Source of the DNA: Burkholderiaceae bacterium
GTDB taxonomy: Bacteria > Pseudomonadota > Gammaproteobacteria > Burkholderiales > Burkholderiaceae
Direction: 5' to 3'
NCBI GenBank assembly: GCA_022701845.1
Contig: JAKONS010000218.1
Location: forward strand, 1-11,422
Length of the DNA: 11,422 nucleotides
Of the stretch, positions 1 to 4,471 are shown piece after piece (the stretch's first letter is position 1; each line of letters begins with the position of its first letter). A program made the translations under genes and the position numbers. The notes beneath the pieces were generated by a model that was given only the letters and a program-made list of their open reading frames with translations, did no database searches and was not told the DNA's origin.

Positions 1-380
1 GCGGCGGTGACCGCGCTGCCGTCGTGGAAGCGCGCCCGCGGCCGCAGTGCGAAGCGCCAGGCCAGGCCGTCGGCCGACACGCTCCAGCGCGCGGCCAGCG
101 CGGGCGCCGGCGTGCCGTCGTCGTGCGCGTCGAGCAGGGTCTCGGCGATCTGCAGGCGGGTGAACATGTAGCCGCTGACGGCCGGCGCCAGGCCGCGCAT
201 TTCCCAGGGGCCGGCGATCTGCAGCGGTGCGCGCGGGGTGGGTGCGGCGGCGGCGGCGAGCGGCGGGGCAGCCACGGCCGCCGCGCCCGCGATCAACGCC
301 GCACGGCGGGTGACGAAAGCGGCGCCGGAGGGGCGGATGCGCGGCATGTGCATGGCGGGGGTGGAGGGAGACAGCGCCAT
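1..380 (-). CDS. ABC transporter periplasmic substrate-binding protein, family 5 (peptide/nickel type), N-terminal part
   Basis: The first 126 codons are present; the gene runs off the left edge. The start codon at 380 overlaps the stop of the upstream TonB receptor (TGATG), with a weak AGGCGA ribosome site inside the receptor's last codons, which indicates translational coupling. Residues 24-46 look like a twin-arginine or Sec signal: TRRAALIAG followed by an Ala-rich stretch ending about residue 46. The mature part shows the family 5 (SBP_bac_5; OppA/DppA/NikA) opening: LQIAGPWE near 53, AETLLD near 79-84, a W-S-V-S-x-D-G-L-x-W-x-F pattern near 99-110, and LRPRARFHDGS near 112-122. Such proteins deliver peptides, nickel complexes, opines or other small ligands to a Dpp/Nik-type inner-membrane importer. 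Coupling to a TonB receptor suggests a ligand first imported across the outer membrane. The substrate cannot be told from this fragment. The family call is firm; nickel or metallophore specificity is only inferred. Confidence 0.85.
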   Translation of the reverse strand, partial: MALSPSTPAMHMPRIRPSGAAFVTRRAALIAGAAAVAAPPLAAAAAPTPRAPLQIAGPWEMRGLAPAVSGYMFTRLQIAETLLDAHDDGTPAPALAARWSVSADGLAWRFALRPRARFHDGSAVTA

Positions 381-2485
381 CAGAAGTTCGCCTGCAGGCC
401 GACGACCACCGCCCGCGCGGTGCCGGGCGCCACCCAGACCCGGCTGTAGGCGCTGGTGTAGTAGGTGGTGTCGAAGACGTTGTTCACATCCAGCGTCAGC
501 CGCATGGCGGGCGTGATGCGCCACCAGGCGGCGATCTTGGCGGTGGTGTAGGCCGGCAGCTCGAAAGCCGGCGTGCCGGCCGCCGCCTGCGCCCGGGTGC
601 GCGCCTCGCCCAGGCGCCGGCCCACATGGGTCAGCCCGCCGCCCAGCCCGTAGCGCCGGCCGTCGGCCAGGGCATCCTCGTAGCGCAGCCACAGGCTGGC
701 GGTAGCCTTGGGCACGTCGAGCAGCCGGCCGCCGACCTCCAGCGTGTTGTCGCGTGCGATCTCCACCGCGTTGAGCGACAGGGTGGCGTTCAGCCGCCAG
801 CGCGGCGCCAGCTGGCCGGCGACATCGAACTCGGCGCCGCGGCTGCGCACCTCGCCGGCCGCCACCGAGAAGCCGGCGTTGGCCGGGTCGGTGGTGACCA
901 CGTTGCGCTTGCGGATGTCGAACAGCGCGGCGGTGGCGCCCAGCTTGCCGTCGGCGCTCTGCCATTTGCTGCCGAGCTCCAGCGATCGCCCCTGCTCGGG
1001 CGCGAACGCGCCGCCGGCGGCGTCCACACCCGCGTTCGGCCGGAAGGAGCGGCCGGCGTTGGCATACACCGTCCACTGGGTATCCGGCAGCCAGCTCAGG
1101 CCGATGCGCGGCGAGGTCGACGACGGCGTCTGCCGGGTGCCGACGCCGGTGCGCCGGTTGTCCAGCGACTGCTCGTAGTCGTCCACCCGCACCCCGGCCA
1201 TCAGCCGCCAGCGCTCGGCCAGCTTCATCGTGTCCTGCAGGTAGACGGCGGTGTTGCGCTGCACCTCGCGGGTGCTGGTGTTGAGCGGCGGCACCGGCTG
1301 CGGCTGGCCGTACACCGGGCGCCGGATGTCGATCGCGTACGGCGCCGCGACGGTCGGGTTGGCGCGCAGCAGCAGGCTGTCGAGTGCGAAGCGGAAGGTT
1401 TCCACGCCCACCAGCAGGTCGTGCTCGACCGCGCCGGTGCGCAGCCGGCCCTGCAGCTCGGCCTGCACCGCGGTGTCGGTGGAGTCGTAGTCGCGGAAGC
1501 GGCGCTGCCGGGTCAGCAAGCCATCGGCGCGCAGGGCCGTCGCCTCGCTCGAGAAACCGGTGATCGACGCATCGCGGTGCGACAGCGCCACCCGGCCGCG
1601 CCAGTCGGCGTTCCAGTCGCGCGACAGCACCAGCTGGTGGGTGGCGTTGCGCACCCGGGTGTCGCCGTCGGCCGGCTCGCCCAGGAAGCGGCTGCGCGGC
1701 ACCGCGCCCAGGCGGTTGTCGACCGCCACCACGCCGCGGTCGAAGGGTGCGGCGTGGTGCAGGAATTCGCCGGTGTATTCCAGCACCGTGTCGCGGTCGA
1801 TCTTCCAGGTGAAGGCCGGCGCCAGCACCTGGCGGTCGGCGCCGACGTAATCGCGGAACCCGTCGCGCTTTTCCGCGGCGATGTTCAGCCGGTAGGCGAA
1901 ATCGCGGCCGACCGGCCCGCTCAGGTCGACCGCGGCGCGGCGGTAACCTAGATTGCCGCCCAGCACCTCGACGGTGCGGCGCTCGGCCCACAGCGGGCGC
2001 TTGGAGACGATGTTGACGGTGCCGCCCGGCTCGCTGCTGCCATAGAGCGCGGCGGCCGGGCCCTTGAGGAATTCCACCCGCTCCACCCCGGCCAGGTCGC
2101 GCGGCGCGTTGTAGCCGCGGTTGGCCGAGAAGCCGTTGAGCAGCGTCGCCATGCCGGTGTCCTCGTTGCCCGGCAGGCCGCGGATGGCGATCGCGTCGGT
2201 CAGACCGCCGACGCTGTTCTGGCGCGACACGCCGCCGGCGTAGTCCAGCAGGTCGTCGAGCCGGGTGGCGCCCAGGTCGGCGATGGCCTGGCGGTCGACG
2301 ATGCGCACCGCCTGCGGCAGCTCGCGCAGCGGCAGGTCGGTCTTGGCGCCGAAGGCTTCCTGGGCGAGTTGGTGGGCCGGCTCGGCATCGCCGCGCACCT
2401 CGATGGTGGCGAGATCGGCCTGCGCGAAGGCGGCCGCGGGAAAGGACAGGAGCGCACGGGCGCCCAGACGAAACAGGGAGGTCAT
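380..2485 (-). CDS. TonB-dependent receptor, siderophore-receptor type (TBDR1)
   Basis: A 701-residue outer-membrane active transporter, powered by TonB-ExbBD, that imports a siderophore or similar chelate. The chosen start at 2485 gives a 23-residue signal peptide (MTSLFRLGAR, then ALLSFPAAAFAQA). The frame is open to ATGs at 2509 and 2569, but starts there would put about 8 or 28 extra residues before the signal. No good ribosome site marks any of the three. A TonB-box-like LATIEVRG lies at residues 25-32. The plug follows: LRELPQAVRIVD near 53-64, DLLDYAGGVSRQ near 78-89, IRGL near 101, ERVEFLKGPAAALYGSSEPGG near 135-155, and VNIVSKRP near 157-164. These are hallmarks of siderophore-type receptors. 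The remainder is a 22-strand-type barrel ending in LTLDVNNVFDTTYYTSAYSRV and a terminal Phe (LQANF), the usual outer-membrane assembly signal. Length fits the family. The stop overlaps the start of the binding-protein gene. Receptor family is firm; the ligand is unknown. Confidence 0.93.
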   Translation of the reverse strand: MTSLFRLGARALLSFPAAAFAQADLATIEVRGDAEPAHQLAQEAFGAKTDLPLRELPQAVRIVDRQAIADLGATRLDDLLDYAGGVSRQNSVGGLTDAIAIRGLPGNEDTGMATLLNGFSANRGYNAPRDLAGVERVEFLKGPAAALYGSSEPGGTVNIVSKRPLWAERRTVEVLGGNLGYRRAAVDLSGPVGRDFAYRLNIAAEKRDGFRDYVGADRQVLAPAFTWKIDRDTVLEYTGEFLHHAAPFDRGVVAVDNRLGAVPRSRFLGEPADGDTRVRNATHQLVLSRDWNADWRGRVALSHRDASITGFSSEATALRADGLLTRQRRFRDYDSTDTAVQAELQGRLRTGAVEHDLLVGVETFRFALDSLLLRANPTVAAPYAIDIRRPVYGQPQPVPPLNTSTREVQRNTAVYLQDTMKLAERWRLMAGVRVDDYEQSLDNRRTGVGTRQTPSSTSPRIGLSWLPDTQWTVYANAGRSFRPNAGVDAAGGAFAPEQGRSLELGSKWQSADGKLGATAALFDIRKRNVVTTDPANAGFSVAAGEVRSRGAEFDVAGQLAPRWRLNATLSLNAVEIARDNTLEVGGRLLDVPKATASLWLRYEDALADGRRYGLGGGLTHVGRRLGEARTRAQAAAGTPAFELPAYTTAKIAAWWRITPAMRLTLDVNNVFDTTYYTSAYSRVWVAPGTARAVVVGLQANF

Positions 2486-2525
2486 GGAAGAAGGAACCGG
2501 ACAGGACATGTTCGAGAGCCGGCGC

Positions 2526-2548
2526 GCACCGGCGGCGAATGCCGGTGC
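2526..2548 (-). promoter_or_regulatory. GC-rich hairpin in the leader of TBDR1
   Basis: A perfect 8-bp inverted repeat (GCACCGGC and GCCGGTGC) is separated by a 7-base loop. It lies between the small Cys/His gene and the TonB receptor, about 40 bases upstream of the receptor start at 2485. No T-run follows on the minus strand, so a classical terminator is unlikely. It could be an RNA processing or stability element, an operator, or a partial attenuator. A similar stem stands before the second receptor at 4434-4450. The symmetry is seen directly; any function is inferred. Confidence 0.4.
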
Positions 2549-2624
2549 ATGCAGGAACCTGGATCGCACGATGCAGGCGCCGTCGGCCGGCGCGCCCAGG
2601 GGGGCAGCCGGATCGGGCCGGGCA

Positions 2625-2990
2625 TCAGGCCGGGTGCGGGGGCGGATCGCGCGAGGCGTAGCGCCAGTGGCCGGGGCGGGTGGCCGCGAGCGTCGCCGGG
2701 CGGCACGGTGCGGCTACCGTGGGCCGGTCGCGCGGGGCCAGGGCCGGCGGCGGCGAGGCCAGCGCGCTGTCGCAGAAGGCATGGCACCAGGCGCAGCGCA
2801 CCTCGGCCTCGTCCCGCGGCGCGCCGGTCTCACGCTCGCCGCTGTCGTCCGCCACCGCGAAGGATGCCGCGACGGCCTGTGCGATGTCGCGCAGATGCCG
2901 CGCTTCGTGCAGCGGCATGCCGACCGCGCCGGTCAGGAAGACCGAGAGCAGCAGCAGGCGGAGGAACAGGGCGCGCAAGGGGGTGGACAT
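2625..2990 (-). CDS. Small secreted/membrane Cys-His protein with PLHxAxH and CAWC motifs (DUF2946-like), copy 1
   Basis: A 121-residue protein of unknown function. From the start at 2990 it has a hydrophobic N-terminal segment (RALFLRLLLLSVFLTGAVG, about residues 6-24) that could be a signal peptide or an anchor. The motif PLHEARH follows at 26-32, then an acidic linker, then RCAWCHAFC at about 65-73, and a Pro-rich tail with one more Cys (PCRP near 95-98). The His pair and CxxC plus nearby His/Cys look suited to metal binding or thiol redox chemistry in the periplasm. It resembles DUF2946-type small proteins often seen beside TonB receptors, but that assignment comes from memory of the pattern. 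An in-frame ATG at 3008 would add six residues, but it lies within a candidate -10 element. The start at 2990 also gives the same motif spacing as the second copy (PLH at 26 versus 25). It lies 139 bases upstream of TBDR1 and is probably co-transcribed with it. Confidence 0.6.
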   Translation of the reverse strand: MSTPLRALFLRLLLLSVFLTGAVGMPLHEARHLRDIAQAVAASFAVADDSGERETGAPRDEAEVRCAWCHAFCDSALASPPPALAPRDRPTVAAPCRPATLAATRPGHWRYASRDPPPHPA

Positions 2991-3006
2991 GTCGGTCGGG
3001 GCCGGC

Positions 3007-3012
3007 ATTCTG
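3007..3012 (-). promoter_or_regulatory. Candidate -10 element CAGAAT upstream of the copy 1 CAWC gene
   Basis: The minus strand reads CAGAATG 16 bases before the start at 2990. The same heptamer occurs on the plus strand before the paralogous gene (3774-3780). No recognisable TTGACA-like -35 lies at the right distance, so the promoter would be weak or activator-dependent. The 11-bp repeat array begins about 30 bases further upstream, where an activator could bind. Inferred by eye; a chance occurrence cannot be excluded. Confidence 0.25.
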
Positions 3013-3042
3013 ACATTGCGATGTGCGCGGCCCGCAGTGCCG

Positions 3043-3097
3043 CTATCCGACTGCTATCCAGCCGCTACCCGGCCGCTACCCGGCCGCTGCCGGCCCT
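3043..3097. repeat. 11-bp tandem repeat array, about 4-5 copies
   Basis: Five successive 11-base units on the plus strand: CTATCCGACTG, CTATCCAGCCG, CTACCCGGCCG, CTACCCGGCCG and a weaker CTGCCGGCCCT. Copies 3 and 4 are identical, and copies 1 and 2 share the CTATCC core. The array starts just downstream of the 2H phosphoesterase gene and overlaps its last codons. An 11-base period is not a codon multiple and is close to one DNA helical turn, so repeated binding sites on one face of the DNA are plausible. It covers roughly -43 to -97 relative to a transcript that would start after the CAGAAT element at 3007-3012, a typical activator zone. The repeat is seen directly; the role is inferred. Confidence 0.55.
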
Positions 3098-3621
3098 GCG
3101 CCGGCAGCACCTTCGCCGAACGCGAAGCTCGCCACCGGCTGCCACGGCCCGCCGACGTAGTACCAGACCTGCAGGCCGATCGCCTGGACGGCGTGCGGCA
3201 CGAACTCCCGCTCCAGTTCGGCCTGCAGGCGCCGCGCTTCCAGGTGGTGCACCTTGTTCTGCACCGTCACATGCAGCGGGCCGTGCCAGGCGCGGTCCTG
3301 CCGGCCGAGCAGCGGCTCCCAGCGGGCGGCCAGCGCCGCGCGCAATCGCAGCGCCGCGTCGGAGGCCATCGCATAGGCCACGCCGGCGCCGAGGAAATGC
3401 ACCCGCTCGACCTGCAGCGCCATCGCGTCGGTGCCGGCGGCGAGCTCGGCGGCGTCGTGCAGGACGGTGTCGAGCGCATCGAGCGGCAGCGCGTGGAACA
3501 GGGTGATGTGCGCCTGCAGCCAGTTGCGTTCGGGCGGGAAGTGGGCCTGCCGCAGCGCGGTGAAGCGGGCGGCGGCGCCGGCCTCCATCTGCAGGGTGAC
3601 GATCAGGGCGGTGGGTGTCAT
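3076..3621 (-). CDS. 2H phosphoesterase / 2'-5' RNA ligase family protein
   Basis: A 181-residue cytoplasmic protein with the two H-x-T motifs that define the 2H superfamily: AHITLFH (H38, T40) and LHVTVQNK (H117, T119), about 80 residues apart. Members (LigT/ThpR, CPDase-like enzymes) hydrolyse or form 2',5'- or cyclic phosphodiester bonds in RNA or nucleotides. Several have no known natural substrate. The C-terminal WYYVGGPWQPVASF is also typical of the family. The start at 3621 (MTPTALIVTLQ) places the first beta-strand at the N-terminus as expected, and length is normal. The gene heads the leftward series but has no obvious functional link to the transport genes. It is separated from the CAWC gene by the 11-bp repeats, and an inverted repeat covers its 3' end, so it may be transcribed independently. 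The family is well supported; the substrate is unknown. Confidence 0.88.
   Translation of the reverse strand: MTPTALIVTLQMEAGAAARFTALRQAHFPPERNWLQAHITLFHALPLDALDTVLHDAAELAAGTDAMALQVERVHFLGAGVAYAMASDAALRLRAALAARWEPLLGRQDRAWHGPLHVTVQNKVHHLEARRLQAELEREFVPHAVQAIGLQVWYYVGGPWQPVASFAFGEGAAGAGPAAAG
3086..3108 (-). terminator. Strong 9-bp inverted repeat at the 3' end of the 2H phosphoesterase gene
   Basis: GCTGCCGGC and GCCGGCAGC form a perfect 9-bp stem with a 5-base loop. They lie within the last dozen codons of the 2H phosphoesterase gene, ending about 8 bases before its stop triplet. No T-run follows, so it is not a canonical intrinsic terminator, but it could slow polymerase or protect the 3' end. 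It would help insulate the phosphoesterase transcript from the CAWC-receptor operon. Stems of this size also arise by chance in very GC-rich DNA, so confidence is low. Confidence 0.3.
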
Positions 3622-3806
3622 CGGGGGCGGGTCCGGTCGCGCCTTCGTGGCGCAGGGCGCACGAGGATCGACCCCCGCCGCGGCGGTGCGGTATCCGCCG
3701 GTAAGCCGGGCTCCGGCGCGCAAGGCTCCGCGGTCGTGCGCCGGGTGCCGCCGGATGCGTGCAGGCGGTGATGCAGAATGTCGCCGCTTTCGTCGACCAC
3801 CACCGC
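3622..3806. other. Divergent intergenic region between the two modules
   Basis: This 185-base region separates the leftward 2H phosphoesterase gene from the rightward copy 2 CAWC gene and probably holds promoters for both directions. The only elements seen are a CAGAATG (3774-3780) on the plus strand and one degenerate copy of the 11-bp repeat (GTATCCGCCGG, 3691-3701). No Fur-, Zur- or NikR-like palindrome was recognised. The end of the region also reads in frame into the downstream gene (GTG at 3759, ATG at 3771), so part of it may be coding. Confidence 0.4.
3774..3779 (+). promoter_or_regulatory. Candidate -10 element CAGAAT upstream of the copy 2 CAWC gene
   Basis: CAGAATG stands 26 bases before the preferred start at 3807, mirroring the same heptamer before the paralogous gene on the other strand. 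No clear -35 hexamer is visible at 17-18 bases. If it is real, transcription would begin around 3786, ruling out the in-frame upstream starts at 3759 and 3771. Low confidence because it rests on a short motif. Confidence 0.25.
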
Positions 3807-4193
3807 ATGTTCCGTCCGACCGCCATCGCCAACCGCTGGGTCTGCGCCATCTCCATGGTGTTCGTCCTGCTGGCGTGGCCGCTGCACATGGCGCAGCACG
3901 CGGCCGAAGGCGTGGCGGGCATGGCGGCAGCGGCGACGGCGGCGATCGCGGATGCGGGCGGCGGTGCCGACATCGATGCCGATGCCGAGCCTGGCGGCGG
4001 TGGTGGTGGCAATGCCCCCTCGCACGCCTGCGCCTGGTGCATGTTCCACGGCGACCACGCGACCGCCCCCGGGGCGCCTCCCGCACTGCGCTTCCACGCC
4101 GAGGCCAGCGCTCCGCCGCGTGCCCTGCCGTCCGGCCAGCCCACCGGTTGCTGCACCCTCGCCGCCGAGCCGCGCGGGCCTCCCGCGGCCTGA
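3807..4193 (+). CDS. Small secreted/membrane Cys-His protein with PLHxAxH and CAWC motifs (DUF2946-like), copy 2
   Basis: A 128-residue paralogue of the protein at 2625-2990. From the start at 3807 (MFRPTAIANRW), a hydrophobic segment VCAISMVFVLLAW spans about 12-24. PLHMAQH follows at 25-31, then an Ala-rich stretch, an acidic/Gly linker (DIDADAEPGGGGGG) and SHACAWCMFHGDHA at about 72-85, with a second Cys pair (GCC) near 114-116. The His- and Cys-rich CAWCMFHGDH core suggests a metal site or redox-active pair facing the periplasm. Function is unknown; resemblance to DUF2946 is by pattern only. In-frame starts at 3759 (GTG) and 3771 (ATG, with a GCAGGCGGTG ribosome-like site) would add 16 or 12 residues. 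The start at 3807 is preferred because PLH then falls at the same distance as in copy 1. The gene precedes the second TonB receptor by 278 bases on the same strand. Confidence 0.6.
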   Translation: MFRPTAIANRWVCAISMVFVLLAWPLHMAQHAAEGVAGMAAAATAAIADAGGGADIDADAEPGGGGGGNAPSHACAWCMFHGDHATAPGAPPALRFHAEASAPPRALPSGQPTGCCTLAAEPRGPPAA

Positions 4194-4200
4194 GGCCGCG
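4184..4200 (+). promoter_or_regulatory. Inverted repeat with the CAWC2 stop codon in its loop
   Basis: CGCGGCC and GGCCGCG form a perfect 7-bp stem whose 3-base loop is exactly the TGA stop codon of the copy 2 CAWC gene. No T-run follows. It may stabilise the end of the small message or reduce read-through to the receptor gene, but GC-rich chance pairing is possible. Confidence 0.25.
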
Positions 4201-4471
4201 CACGCACCACGCACTCGCTGCGCGACGGCCCTCGTCGCCCGTCGGTTCCTGCGCGGCCGCGTCCTCCGGCTTCCTCCGGCTCCTCGCGCTTTCTTCCTCG
4301 ACCGTCCCGGCGATCAGCGCATCGCCCCCGACGCGTTCCCGCGACGGCCTCGCTGCCGCGCCGGCACGCCCGCCATGCCGTGGCCGCATCCGTGCGCCAC
4401 CGCACCGACAGCACCTTTTCCCGCCGGCAGCGCGCTCCCCCGCGGGGAGCCGCCTGCCAAGAAGACCCGCC
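4194..4471 (+). other. 278-base leader between the CAWC2 gene and TBDR2
   Basis: No convincing gene was found here. The stretch is C/T-rich on the plus strand, including a short near-repeat of TTCCTCCGGC around 4262-4283. It ends with the hairpin at 4434-4450. Neither a cobalamin riboswitch nor a Fur box was recognised. A promoter for the receptor operon may lie here, but no hexamers stand out. Confidence 0.4.
4434..4450 (+). promoter_or_regulatory. GC-rich hairpin in the leader of TBDR2
   Basis: GCTCCCC and GGGGAGC form a perfect 7-bp stem with a CGC loop. It ends 21 bases before the receptor start at 4472, close to the ribosome-binding area (GCCAAGAAGACC). No T-run follows. Its place matches the stem before the first receptor (2526-2548). 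Folding could limit ribosome access or stabilise the receptor message after processing from the upstream gene. The pairing is seen; the role is inferred. Confidence 0.4.

Noticed and set aside
626..1951. A 441-codon open frame on the plus strand, opposite TBDR1
   Set aside because: Translation is rich in His, Gln, Arg and Val with no motif, and it mirrors the codon bias of the real receptor on the other strand.
2486..2569. N-terminal extension of TBDR1 from ATG at 2569 or 2509
   Set aside because: It would place extra residues before a good signal peptide, and most of the leader hairpin would be coding from 2569. No ribosome site favours it, though it is not formally excluded.
4262..4283. 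Short tandem near-repeat of TTCCTCCGGC
   Set aside because: Only about two copies, in pyrimidine-rich sequence; no reason to treat it as functional.
4194..4471. Possible riboswitch or Fur box before TBDR2
   Set aside because: No cobalamin-type conserved boxes and no GATAATGATTATC-like palindrome could be found; the region is too GC-rich and featureless apart from the hairpin.
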